From positions 1 through 58,013 of the forward strand of contig DGPZ01000207.1 in assembly GCA_002390675.1 (NCBI GenBank): a stretch of DNA of 58,013 nucleotides, given 5' to 3'. The notes beneath the pieces are model-generated. The model worked only from the letters and a program-made list of their open reading frames with translations, was not told where the DNA came from and searched no databases. The DNA comes from Deltaproteobacteria bacterium UBA4427 (GTDB lineage: Bacteria > Myxococcota_A > UBA9160 > UBA4427). The translations under genes were made by a program, and so were the position numbers. Positions 44,392-53,558 of this stretch are shown piece after piece (the first letter of the stretch is position 1; the number at the start of each line of letters is the position of its first letter).

Positions 44392-44883
44392 TTAGTTCGA
44401 CGAACCACCGCCGTTCGAGGCGACAACGTCGGACGATCCCTTCGAAGCGTTCTGCGCCTTCTCGGATCCACTGATCTTACCCATCTTGAGGCCACCGTTG
44501 AGCTGCGCGCCCTCTTCCATAATCACGCTCGGGGCTTCTAGGTCGCCTCTCACGCGAGCCGTCTTGTGCAAAACAATCTGCTCAGACGCATGGATATTTC
44601 CCTCGACGAGACCGCTGATGACCACGCAGACCGAATTGATGGTTGCCATGATCTGTCCGGACTCGCCGACAATCAAAGTATTATCACTTGAGATCTCACC
44701 GCTGAAGGTGCCATCGATCCGCACAGTGTCTTTAAACGAGAGCTTGCCCTCGAACTCAGAACCCTGATCGATGAATGCTGTGAGATTCCCGAAGCCTCCT
44801 GATGCGCCTCCCGAGGAGCTCGCGCGCGCCGCCGGTGCAGAAGATGCTCCCTCGCCTTTTCTACCAAATCCGCTCATCGCCAT
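44392..44883 (-). CDS. Bactofilin
   Basis: A 163-residue bactofilin: a disordered Ser/Ala-rich N-terminus, then a beta-helix core of repeating strands (FEGKLSFKDTVRIDGTFSG, DNTLIVGESGQIMATI, EQIVLHKTARVRGDLE) and a charged tail. Bactofilins polymerise without nucleotide into cytoskeletal filaments that guide cell shape, stalks or chromosome ends. No peptidase (M23) gene, a frequent partner, is adjacent. Confidence 0.95.
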   Translation of the reverse strand: MAMSGFGRKGEGASSAPAARASSSGGASGGFGNLTAFIDQGSEFEGKLSFKDTVRIDGTFSGEISSDNTLIVGESGQIMATINSVCVVISGLVEGNIHASEQIVLHKTARVRGDLEAPSVIMEEGAQLNGGLKMGKISGSEKAQNASKGSSDVVASNGGGSSN

Positions 44884-45046
44884 TGCTGGTTCGTGCCTCC
44901 ATTAATTGCCTGACTCGTCGCATATCGACGCAACCAACCGGCAGCTTGAGATCATTCGACCTCAAATAGGCCTTCAGCTCTTTGGTTTTCGATGCCGTCT
45001 GCGCGCTCCTGACACGAGGGCAGCGGGCTCGCTAGACTGAGCCAAA

Positions 45047-45964
45047 ATGCAAAGCGAAGCCCACACAGAGAATGACCCGGCAGAAATCCTCCGGCGCGCG
45101 ATCGGAAACGACCGAGTGCACTCCTCCTATCTCTTCACGGGAACGGGGCAGCTTCCCGCGACGACCGCTCAGACATTTGCCCGAGCACTCGTGTGCCGGA
45201 ATGCCGATCGCGGAGAGGTCTGTGAGTCCTGCGACGCCTGCCATCGGTCCTATGAAGATGCAGAAGGCACGCCCATTGTTCTCGACGGCAAGGGCAAGCA
45301 CGGGCCCACCCATCGGCATATAGGGGACCACCCCGATCTGCTTTGGGTCGAACGCGGCCACGACGATACCCGCATAACGATCGGTCAGATCCGAGACATT
45401 CAGATCGCGCTCCGCCTCGGCGCCAATGAAGGCGGCCGGCGCGTAGCCGTGATTTCTGGCGCGGAGTGGATGAATCCTCAGGCGCAAAACGCGCTCCTAC
45501 GCCTCCTTGAAGAACCACCTTCGGCCACGAGCCTCATTCTGGTTGCTAATCGCGCGTCGGCGATCATCGCCACAATTCGATCTAGAAGCGTCCGCATCCG
45601 CTTCGAGGACGAGAGCACAGTTGGTTTGCGTGATTCTGAAACGCCGGCCGAAGTCGCCGAGATCGTACAGATGCTCGATGACCTGCGCGGACAATCTGTC
45701 GGCCAGCTTCTAGACTTCGCGGAGCAGTATCGCGGAGCAAGAGCACCCGCCGCGGAAGGTGTAACGGAATTGATCGACGTTTCCGCGGAATGGCTCCGCA
45801 TGGAAGTGAAAGACCACGTCGGTCGGGGCGAAGCCCCGCCCACACGTAGCCTCGATGCGCACAGAAGCCTGCAACAACTTCGCCGCGACCTCGTTCAGCG
45901 AAACGCCAACCCGCAGATGGTTGCCGAACGCCTGCTGCTTGGGCTTCGGGACGCGGTCGCTTAA
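45047..45964 (+). CDS. holB: DNA polymerase III subunit delta' (HolB)
   Basis: A 305-residue clamp-loader subunit. It has the zinc module C-x8-C-x2-C-x2-C at Cys50, 59, 62 and 65, and NPQAQNALLRLLEEPP plus TIRSRSVRI from the AAA+ core. The P-loop position reads TGTGQLPATT without Lys, so it should not bind ATP, as known for delta'. It is the fixed part of the clamp loader next to tau/gamma and delta. First gene of holB-tatD-inositol phosphatase. Confidence 0.9.
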   Translation: MQSEAHTENDPAEILRRAIGNDRVHSSYLFTGTGQLPATTAQTFARALVCRNADRGEVCESCDACHRSYEDAEGTPIVLDGKGKHGPTHRHIGDHPDLLWVERGHDDTRITIGQIRDIQIALRLGANEGGRRVAVISGAEWMNPQAQNALLRLLEEPPSATSLILVANRASAIIATIRSRSVRIRFEDESTVGLRDSETPAEVAEIVQMLDDLRGQSVGQLLDFAEQYRGARAPAAEGVTELIDVSAEWLRMEVKDHVGRGEAPPTRSLDAHRSLQQLRRDLVQRNANPQMVAERLLLGLRDAVA

Positions 45965-46037
45965 GAACTCTCCCCAAGCCAGATCATTCCCTGCCCCGCG
46001 CCCATTTCGGACGCGATCAGAAAGAGAAACCCTGCTT

Positions 46038-46826
46038 ATGTGGTTGGACAGCCATTGCCATGTCACCGCAAAACGTTTCGATGACGACCGAGCCGCCGTG
46101 CTCGAGCGAACCTTCTCAGGCGGCGTGGATGAAATTGTCTCGATCGGGTCAGGCTACGGCCTATCAGGCAACGCGCAGGCCATCGCGCTCGCGGAGAGCG
46201 ACCCCCGAATCTGGGCAACAGTCGGAGTCCACCCGCACGAAGCGGAAGAGCTCGATGACGAGAATCGTGCAGCGATTCGTGAGGGACTCGCTCACGATCG
46301 CGTCGTCGCCCTCGGTGAATGTGGCCTCGACTATCACTACATGAATTCCCCGCGCGAAATCCAGCGAAGCGTCTTTGCGGAACAAGTTGCTCTGGCGCGA
46401 GAACTAGATGTTCCGGTCTCCATTCACGTGCGAGGCGATGAACCCAATGCCTATGACGAGCTACTAGACATCTGGATCGCCGAGGGCAACGATGAAATCG
46501 AAGGCGTTCTCCACTGCTATTCGGGCAACCTTCCCTTCGCGAAGCGAGCGATGGAGCATGGCTTCTACGTCTCTTTCTCCGGAATCGTCACGTTCAAAAA
46601 GAGTGAAGACTTGCGCGAAACCGCACGTGGCATCCCCCTCGATCGATTGATGGTCGAAACCGACGCCCCCTTTCTCGCGCCCCAGGGTCATCGCGGACGC
46701 CGCAATGAACCGGTCTGGGTCGCCGTCGTCGGAGAAACCTTGGCCGCGCTACATGACGTCCCGGTCGAGACGATCGCCGAACAAACCACGGCGAATGCAC
46801 GCCGCTTCTACCGACTCCTGCGCTAG
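46038..46826 (+). CDS. TatD-family metal-dependent hydrolase
   Basis: A 262-residue TIM-barrel hydrolase: DSHCHV at the start, TVGVHPHEA, GECGLDYHY, SIHVRG, LHCYSG and VETDAPFLAP, i.e. a complete set of metal ligands. TatD/YcfH-type enzymes are Mg-dependent DNases. The ATG 46038 is chosen as the family starts right at MxxDSHCH; the frame continues upstream into holB but reads as shadow. Placement after holB is common in bacteria. Confidence 0.95.
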   Translation: MWLDSHCHVTAKRFDDDRAAVLERTFSGGVDEIVSIGSGYGLSGNAQAIALAESDPRIWATVGVHPHEAEELDDENRAAIREGLAHDRVVALGECGLDYHYMNSPREIQRSVFAEQVALARELDVPVSIHVRGDEPNAYDELLDIWIAEGNDEIEGVLHCYSGNLPFAKRAMEHGFYVSFSGIVTFKKSEDLRETARGIPLDRLMVETDAPFLAPQGHRGRRNEPVWVAVVGETLAALHDVPVETIAEQTTANARRFYRLLR

Positions 46827-46858
46827 TTCGCGGCGATACTCAGGAGCACCATTCATTC

Positions 46859-47674
46859 ATGCCGCTTTCGGTCCACGATCCAGACCTTTCTCACCGCCTC
46901 ACCCTCGCCCGAATGCTCGCGCGAAGGGCCGGGGCAATCCAACGCGAACGCTACGAGACAGGCCTAACCATCGACACCAAGAGCGCCACAATCGACCTGG
47001 TGACGGAAGTCGATCGCGCCTGCGAAGCCTTGATTGTTGACGGAATAGAAAGCGCCGATCTCGGAGACGCTATCCTCGCAGAAGAAGGCCACGGCGAAGA
47101 CAGCAATGCGCCCTACAGGTGGATCATCGACCCCCTGGACGGCACCACGAATTTCGCTCACGGCTTCCCACGCTTTTGCGTCTCGATCGGAATCGAACGA
47201 ACCAAGCCCGGTGCCGAACCAGAGCGCGTGATCGGCATCGTCTACGACCCTCTCCTAGACGAATGCTTCGAAGCGGCTCTCGGGGAAGGCGCCTTTTTAG
47301 GCGAACGGCGCTTACATGTGACTCAGGAAGACGATTTAGGGCGCTCGCTCGTTGCGACCGGATTTTCGTACGATGTCCACGAGAGCGACGACGATAATCT
47401 TGCGAGCTTCCGCAACGTCGTAAAAACGGCTCGCGGCATTCGTCGCGATGGCAGCGCTGCTCTTGATTTATGTTATGTGGCCGCAGGCCGGCTCGATGCC
47501 TACTGGGAGCTGAAGCTTCACCCCTGGGACGTCGCTGCCGGATTTTTAATCGTTGAGGAAGCAGGCGGCCGCGTCACCGACTTAAGAGGCGGTCCCGCGG
47601 ACCGAAGCGGGCGCGAGGTCGTATCGAGCAACGCCCGAGTTCACGACGCACTGCTAGCGCAGCTCGCTTTTTAA
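46859..47674 (+). CDS. Inositol monophosphatase-family phosphatase
   Basis: A 271-residue Mg-dependent phosphatase: VTEVDRACE, ILAEEGHGED, the metal and substrate motif WIIDPLDGTTNFAHG, and LHPWDVAAGFLIVEEAGG. SuhB-like by length and motif. Substrate may be myo-inositol 1-phosphate or a related sugar phosphate. 32 bp after tatD. Confidence 0.93.
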   Translation: MPLSVHDPDLSHRLTLARMLARRAGAIQRERYETGLTIDTKSATIDLVTEVDRACEALIVDGIESADLGDAILAEEGHGEDSNAPYRWIIDPLDGTTNFAHGFPRFCVSIGIERTKPGAEPERVIGIVYDPLLDECFEAALGEGAFLGERRLHVTQEDDLGRSLVATGFSYDVHESDDDNLASFRNVVKTARGIRRDGSAALDLCYVAAGRLDAYWELKLHPWDVAAGFLIVEEAGGRVTDLRGGPADRSGREVVSSNARVHDALLAQLAF

Positions 47675-47692
47675 TCTGTATCTAGCCTGCAC

Positions 47693-49306
47693 CTAACCTT
47701 CACCAAGGTCCAATCCGTCTAGAGGATCTACGTCGATCGGCTCACTGCCGCCTTCGCCTTCCGCCACTTCACCAGAGCCGTCCGTCGAAACGTCGACTTC
47801 GAAATATTCCAAGTAGGCACTCTCTGACACCGGCAAGCCCGCAGCCGACGCAGCTGAAAGTCTAAACACTTGCGGGCGGTCTCCGCGCTGGACTAAGAGA
47901 CGACCATCAGAATCGACGCGACCTAAGCGGAGATCAGCGAGGGTCACAACTGGCCCGCCGGCCTCCGCTCCGCCTTCGACGTTGATTCGTGCGCGCGGAG
48001 GCGAGAGCCCCACCCCAGCGAGCTCATTCGGCCCCATCTCCTCCGCGACGACCCCGTCCGCATCAAGGCCCGAAAGCAACCGCACGAGCTCCGAGATAGC
48101 GTCCCGGTCGAGAAGGCGATCAACGCTCGACCAGCCGGCCTCTTCAAGCGTGGCGACGACACGGAGCGGTACACGGCTCTCACTCTCGACCGGGGCTGCG
48201 AAGCTAAACTCCAAACGGCGTGCCGAGGCAAGATCGAACTCCGCGAGCCTCTTGAATCGATAGCGCTCCAGATCCTTGGGGAAATCGTCAAGTCGCTCGG
48301 AGGCGATCGTTGCCCAACGTCCCTCCGGTCCCTCGATGATGCGGCCTCCGGGCACGAGACCGCCAATCCGGACGCGTCCTTCGAGCGCCGATTCGTTTCC
48401 AATCGCCGTTAGGCCAATTGCTTCCGCTGGGCCTTCAGCATCAAGTGTCCAGTCAAATTCTATTTCGACTTGTCGGAGTGCGGCGGCCGCAGCGGGCGTT
48501 CGCTCATCGACAAAGCCGGATGCCCGGAGATAGATCAAATTCGAGAGCAGCTCGCGAATCATTGACTCGTCTGCTTGCGCCCGAATCGGTGCAGCCACCC
48601 ACCAAGCCCCGTTTTCGCCTCGCTCAAGTTCAACTACAAACGGCTCGCCAGGGCTCTCTGCGCCCGCGCCGTCTTGCGGCCATGTAATCCGAAGCCGGCG
48701 CACCCGCGCGCTCTCGACCGCAAAGAGGCGACGATCACGGAGGTCATTCAGGTTTCGATTGAACGCGTTCACGCGGTAGCTCGCGACGTAAGCGACCTCT
48801 GTATTTCCGGCAACGCTCCCATCGCCCAGGCGGGCAACATAGCGATGGCCGCCGACCGGCGTCGAGCGCCCGATCCGCAGGCCATACTCGTCGCCACCGA
48901 CTTGAAAACGTACGACGGTTGCGGCCGCCCCTAAGCCGAAACCGTTCAGATCGGCAGACTCACCGACGGTCCCTTCACGTGGCATGTTGGCTAGAGCACT
49001 CGCGATTGCATCAAGAGCCGCCGCCTCCGCTCTCGCCTCGACTGGCGAAGTCACCCACCACCGCCCATCACGCCGCTCAAACGTCGCCGAGACCCCATCG
49101 AGCGTAACGAGGGAAACGGAGTCGATCGCCGTCGCATCGAAACCCGAATGAATCTTCGCGGCCTCATCTTCGGCGGCCCGACGATCCATGTCGCCTTCGA
49201 TCTCATTCACGTAGACGAAGAGACCTAACGCGATCGCGACGATCGCCAGAATTCCGGTGATGCGCGGACTCAAGCTGCCCCCGGCGCCTTTCGGCGAAGC
49301 CACCAT
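47693..49306 (-). CDS. DUF4340 protein of the Gld-type ABC module
   Basis: A 537-residue protein with one N-terminal membrane helix (ITGILAIVAIALGLFVYV) and a periplasmic body of DUF4340 repeats (DGRWWVTSPVEARAEAAALDAI). DUF4340 genes travel with GldG-type genes in many bacteria; function unknown. Its ATG is 37 bp inside the gldG-like gene, a long overlap; the first hydrophobic segment argues for this start. The C-terminus is acidic (DPLDGLDLGEG). Confidence 0.85.
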   Translation of the reverse strand: MVASPKGAGGSLSPRITGILAIVAIALGLFVYVNEIEGDMDRRAAEDEAAKIHSGFDATAIDSVSLVTLDGVSATFERRDGRWWVTSPVEARAEAAALDAIASALANMPREGTVGESADLNGFGLGAAATVVRFQVGGDEYGLRIGRSTPVGGHRYVARLGDGSVAGNTEVAYVASYRVNAFNRNLNDLRDRRLFAVESARVRRLRITWPQDGAGAESPGEPFVVELERGENGAWWVAAPIRAQADESMIRELLSNLIYLRASGFVDERTPAAAAALRQVEIEFDWTLDAEGPAEAIGLTAIGNESALEGRVRIGGLVPGGRIIEGPEGRWATIASERLDDFPKDLERYRFKRLAEFDLASARRLEFSFAAPVESESRVPLRVVATLEEAGWSSVDRLLDRDAISELVRLLSGLDADGVVAEEMGPNELAGVGLSPPRARINVEGGAEAGGPVVTLADLRLGRVDSDGRLLVQRGDRPQVFRLSAASAAGLPVSESAYLEYFEVDVSTDGSGEVAEGEGGSEPIDVDPLDGLDLGEG

Positions 49307-50913
49307 GTCAGCACGCCGAAGACCGCAATAGCCTCAGGCAATACAAAGAGCGACAAATATTGGATCCGGCGAAACTCATCCTGGGACATTTGAAAGCTCG
49401 ATGCGCGAGACACGTTTGGACGGACTGTGATCTGTGAAAGATCTCCAGCCAACCAGTTCACCGAATTCACGAAGAGATCCTTATTGCGCAAAGCATCAAG
49501 GGTTTCGTTCGATGCGAAATCGGAATCGCCGAAGACAACGAGACGTCCTTCGGCAACCGGTGCGGCATCGGCCTCATCGTTCCCATGAACGTTGTGGGCA
49601 GCCGGCGGTATTCCGGCAGCCCGAACCGAGCCCGCCACGGCTATGCCGACGGGACCCATCACATCGAGTTCATCGTACTCAGCTCGCCCGGAAACTCGCC
49701 AGCCCTCGAGATCTCGCTCAGCCCATGATTCTTCGCCCGTCTTCGCCAGCACGGAGAACCGTACAGCCGTTGCTTCAACCAGTTCAATACTCCGAACCAT
49801 CGGGAAGAGCGCAGGCTCACGGAGCGGCGCCGTGATCGGATGAGAACCGTCGTATTCCTGGGCAATCGGCGTCGTCGCCTGCCCAAAGACTGCGAGCGCA
49901 CGATCAACCACCACGTCGTCGCCCATCAATACGCCCCATTCTTCGAGCAGAGCGTAGAGGTTCGTCTGTGCGCGAGGATCGAGCGCCACGAAGAGTCCGC
50001 CGCCCCCCTCGACGTAACGCCTGAGTGCCGCGAGTTCACCCTCGAGCAAAGGCCGGGTCGGGCCAGCCACGATCACCGCAGAGGCATCCGCTGGCACATC
50101 TTCCGCGCTGGCCAACAAAAGTGGTTCGACCGCGTAGGTTTCGTTCACGAGCGCATCCGCCGCACGACCGAAACTCTCGGGGCCTGCTGCAAAGGTCCCC
50201 TCTTCACCCGGAAGCGGAGTGATGCCGCGTTCGTTATGACCCACTAGGAAGTAGACCTTCTTACCCGTGCTCTTAACCAGCTTCACGAGTGCGTTCGTGA
50301 TGTCCGGCTCGGAGAACTCCGAGAGCGAAGTCGACTCGCCGCTCGACATAGTGAACCTAACGACACCCGTAGCCAACTCTTCTGTCGTTAGGCCGAGCGC
50401 ATCAACCAGGCCAGGCTCTGAGTTAGGATCGACATAACGAAGCTTCACGCGTTCCGAGGCGAACGAATAGCGATCGAGCAGGCCTGCGATCGGCGGCGAT
50501 TCTGACTCGTTAAAGAAGGCCGTAATTTGCACGTCTTCCTCGAGGCTCTCAAGTAGCTCTGTCGTCTGCGGAGCGAGTGTATGCACGCCCGCCTCACTCA
50601 CGTCAAAGCGTGTGTGGTACCGAGTTGAGAGAAAACCGAGAAGGCCGAGTATCACAATTCCGAGTAGAGCTCCGACGATCGCACTCGTGCCGTATTTTCC
50701 CGCGCGCCGCCCGCCGCCGGAGCGCACACGCTCGCGAAGGGAATCGAGACTCATGAAGACCGCTGCGCCCAAGAGCGAAACGCCAACGACGAGATTGCCA
50801 AAGATCCAAAGCGGATCTGTAAAGGGCGAGAGAAGCGCCATCAGCGCCGAGAGAATCCCGAAGCCGATCGCAACGACCCCGAGCCCTGCAAGTAGAGCGG
50901 CCGTACCCGTCAT
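49270..50913 (-). CDS. GldG-like ABC-associated protein
   Basis: A 547-residue protein: two or three N-terminal membrane helices, a large periplasmic domain of the DUF7088/GldG type (RFDVSEAGVHTLAPQTTELL, VYFLVGHNERG, VFGDSDFASNETL) and a final C-terminal helix with RRK. In Bacteroidetes GldG with GldA/F is needed for gliding; elsewhere the module is of unknown role. Its ATG directly follows the permease stop (TAG-ATG). Confidence 0.88.
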   Translation of the reverse strand: MTGTAALLAGLGVVAIGFGILSALMALLSPFTDPLWIFGNLVVGVSLLGAAVFMSLDSLRERVRSGGGRRAGKYGTSAIVGALLGIVILGLLGFLSTRYHTRFDVSEAGVHTLAPQTTELLESLEEDVQITAFFNESESPPIAGLLDRYSFASERVKLRYVDPNSEPGLVDALGLTTEELATGVVRFTMSSGESTSLSEFSEPDITNALVKLVKSTGKKVYFLVGHNERGITPLPGEEGTFAAGPESFGRAADALVNETYAVEPLLLASAEDVPADASAVIVAGPTRPLLEGELAALRRYVEGGGGLFVALDPRAQTNLYALLEEWGVLMGDDVVVDRALAVFGQATTPIAQEYDGSHPITAPLREPALFPMVRSIELVEATAVRFSVLAKTGEESWAERDLEGWRVSGRAEYDELDVMGPVGIAVAGSVRAAGIPPAAHNVHGNDEADAAPVAEGRLVVFGDSDFASNETLDALRNKDLFVNSVNWLAGDLSQITVRPNVSRASSFQMSQDEFRRIQYLSLFVLPEAIAVFGVLTWWLRRKAPGAA

Positions 50914-51714
50914 CTATCGCCACCTCGCCGATTCGATCACCGTCTTTGACAGCAACAAGAAAACCGCACTCGAAATCACGAAGTACGCGAGGTCCGCCGT
51001 GTCGACCAAACCCTTGAGCATTCGGTCGACATGGCTCCCTGTCGACATCCAGCGCACCGTCTGCGCGATTCCTGACTCACGTCCCAGGCCGCTTCCCGCC
51101 ATCGAGATATCGATGATAAAAGGCAGCATCATGCCCAGCATGACGAGCAACACCAAGGTAAACACGAACGCGATCAGCTGACTACGCGTGACCGAGGATG
51201 CAAAGATGCCTACCGCTACGTACGTGATGCTAACGAATAACAAGCACAGCACCCCCGAAATCGTCTTGCCCAGTTCAGGCTCTCCGTACACGAAGAGGAT
51301 GGCGGGAAAAAATGCCACTATCGCCGTCATCACCGTGACAAAGCCGGCCCCCGCGAGGAATTTCCCGAGAACGATGTCCCAGATTGAAATTGGACTTGTG
51401 AGCAGGAGCTCGTCCGTGCCGTTCGCCTTCTCACTAGACACGAGCCCCATAGTCACCGCCGGAAGCAGGAAGAGCAGAATCACCCACATCGATCCAATGA
51501 ATGGCTCGATGAGCTCATCGTTCAAATTCATCAGCTCGATCTGCTGAAACATTTGATACTGCTGGAGCTGAATGAGTCGCTCCTGAAAACCGATCAAGCT
51601 TGCCAGGAAGAACGTTCCGGCAATCACAGACCACAAGGTCAACACGACGTAGGCCACCGGTGAAACGAAGAGCGATCGCAACTCTCGGGAAGCAATCGTT
51701 AGCGTATGAGTCAT
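50914..51714 (-). CDS. ABC-2-type permease (GldF-like)
   Basis: A 266-residue membrane protein with about six helices (VAYVVLTLWSVIAGTFFLASL, MWVILLFLLPAVTMGLV, ISGVLCLLFVSITYVAVGIF, FVFTLVLLVMLGMMLPFII among them) and the ABC-2 segment EKANGTDELLLTSPISI. It forms the membrane channel for the ATPase encoded just upstream; the two genes overlap by 4 bp. Confidence 0.92.
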   Translation of the reverse strand: MTHTLTIASRELRSLFVSPVAYVVLTLWSVIAGTFFLASLIGFQERLIQLQQYQMFQQIELMNLNDELIEPFIGSMWVILLFLLPAVTMGLVSSEKANGTDELLLTSPISIWDIVLGKFLAGAGFVTVMTAIVAFFPAILFVYGEPELGKTISGVLCLLFVSITYVAVGIFASSVTRSQLIAFVFTLVLLVMLGMMLPFIIDISMAGSGLGRESGIAQTVRWMSTGSHVDRMLKGLVDTADLAYFVISSAVFLLLSKTVIESARWR

Positions 51715-52535
51715 GCCGCCTCCCCTTCCGCGCCCGGTTCGGTCGCTTCGTCCCGTGTCATCACTCGTGTAAATACTTCCTCGAGCGAAACCCCGCCGCC
51801 GGTCAATTCCGTCAGTGATTGATCGAGCACTTTGCGGCCCCGGTCGAGCAGAATCACGCGCTGACAGATCGCATCAACCTCCGCCAGAATATGAGTAGAG
51901 AGCAGAACTGTCTGTCCGCCGGTCGCCGCTAGATCCTGAATCAGCAAGCGAATCTCGCGAATCTGAATCGGGTCGAGACCCACGGTCGGCTCATCGAGGA
52001 CGAGTACCTTGGGCTCGTGCACGATGGCCTGCGCGAGGCCGACGCGTTGGCGATAGCCCTTGGAGAGTTGGCGAATCTCGCGACCGCGAACGTCGAGCAA
52101 TCCGCAGCGACCGAGCGCACGCTCGACCGCTTCTTTGCGCGAGCGACGCGGAACGCCCTTCAGCCTGGCCACAAAATCGACGTAACTCGTAGGCGTCATT
52201 TCAGGATAGAGCGGGGGCGTCTCGGGCAAGTAACCGATCGCTCGCCGCGCATTCGTGGCATCACTGAATATATCGTGCCCCGCGATCCGAGCTTCGCCGT
52301 CCGTCGCAGGAATAAATCCCGTCAACATGCGCATAGTCGTCGTTTTCCCGGCGCCGTTCGGCCCGAGGAAGCCCACGACTTCGCCAGGCTTAACCTCGAA
52401 GTCGAGCCCGCGCACGGCCTCGAAATCGCCGTATCGCTTCGCCAATCCTACGACTTCAATTGCAGGCGAATTGCCCTGCTTCTGTGTTGAACTTCCGTTC
52501 GACAATGGATCCGACCCCCTCGTATCGATCGTCAT
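51711..52535 (-). CDS. ABC transporter ATPase (GldA-like)
   Basis: A 274-residue ATPase: Walker A GPNGAGKTTT, Q-loop, signature LSKGYRQRVGLAQA, Walker B VLVLDEPTVGLDP and H-loop STHI. The EARIAGHDIFSDATNARRAIGY part is typical for ABC-2/GldA exporters. First gene of the four-gene unit GldA-F-G-DUF4340, 63 bp after the TetR gene stop. Confidence 0.95.
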   Translation of the reverse strand: MTIDTRGSDPLSNGSSTQKQGNSPAIEVVGLAKRYGDFEAVRGLDFEVKPGEVVGFLGPNGAGKTTTMRMLTGFIPATDGEARIAGHDIFSDATNARRAIGYLPETPPLYPEMTPTSYVDFVARLKGVPRRSRKEAVERALGRCGLLDVRGREIRQLSKGYRQRVGLAQAIVHEPKVLVLDEPTVGLDPIQIREIRLLIQDLAATGGQTVLLSTHILAEVDAICQRVILLDRGRKVLDQSLTELTGGGVSLEEVFTRVMTRDEATEPGAEGEAA

Positions 52536-52598
52536 ATGTTTCGCCGGGCCGAGTTTATTCAGCCAGCGTTTGTGCCTATTACTACCTGAAATCTCGCG

Positions 52599-53330
52599 CT
52601 AGGGGTCTCGCACGCCAGACGGTACGCTCATCCCGTTCATAAATATATCGACCACGGTTTTTGCGTGGCGAGTCCACAGCGGTCCCTCGTCAGACTGAAC
52701 ACCGGAGGCCGCATCAGGCTGAATCAATTCCAACACCCGGCTCGTCACCACGATGTCTACTGCACCGACGAAGACATAACACGCCAGTTCCGGATCGAGC
52801 TCCGCGCGTAGTTCGCCATTCGTCTGCCCATCGCGCAAAATTCCCGCAATCACGCGGAAGAGCTCACCGACGACCTCGACCCGCTCGGGCGTGAGCATTC
52901 TCTGCGTCCGTTGAATTTCGAAGATCAGAACCTTGACCCATTCGGGACGGGCATTGTGCTCACCGAGTACTACAGCCGCGATCGAAATTAATTTTTCTTC
53001 GACGGGTCGGCGATCTTCCGCGATCTCGCAAACTGCCCCAATGAACTCATCCCAGCGCTCTAAGAAGATCGTGTCGAGGATCTCTTCTTTGTTCTTGAAA
53101 TAGTGATAGACGAGTCCGTAAGCGATACCCGCGTGCTTAGCGATGTCCGAGATACGAGTGTCGTGGTAGCCCTTGTCTGCAAAGACCTTAATCGACGACT
53201 CGATGATCAGCTTGCGCTTCTCCCCCGCCAAACCCTTCTTCTCGCCAGAACTACGAGGGCGTCGCGCGCCATCCTGATCGGCGTGTTTCACTTGCGGCTG
53301 CGCTTCATCGCGTTGTTGGGTCTCGGCCAT
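52599..53330 (-). CDS. TetR-family transcription regulator
   Basis: A 243-residue repressor-type protein. A charged 35-residue lead precedes the HTH (IIESSIKVFADKGYHDTRISDIAKHAGIAYGLVYHYFKNKEEIL); the ligand-binding part is helical. The C-terminal stretch resembles FadR-type TetR regulators of fatty-acid metabolism. It may control the downstream ABC module, which begins 63 bp later on the same strand. Confidence 0.93.
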   Translation of the reverse strand: MAETQQRDEAQPQVKHADQDGARRPRSSGEKKGLAGEKRKLIIESSIKVFADKGYHDTRISDIAKHAGIAYGLVYHYFKNKEEILDTIFLERWDEFIGAVCEIAEDRRPVEEKLISIAAVVLGEHNARPEWVKVLIFEIQRTQRMLTPERVEVVGELFRVIAGILRDGQTNGELRAELDPELACYVFVGAVDIVVTSRVLELIQPDAASGVQSDEGPLWTRHAKTVVDIFMNGMSVPSGVRDP

Positions 53331-53558
53331 GGGGAGTCGTTATTCCAGCGTACCAACGTACGAGCGTGGCGGGTTCCGCATCAGGATCATCATCGGGTCC
53401 GACTTGCGGGGCCCGGCTCGGCCCCGAAGTCTTGCTGAAGCGCATCCGTCTCGCCATCACTCACTCGTGCTTTTCGTGGACCCCGCCCCCCCACTTCAAA
53501 GTTCGCCCCGGTCGCCAGATCCCGATACCCTCCCCACACTCCACTCGAGGACCAGAAT

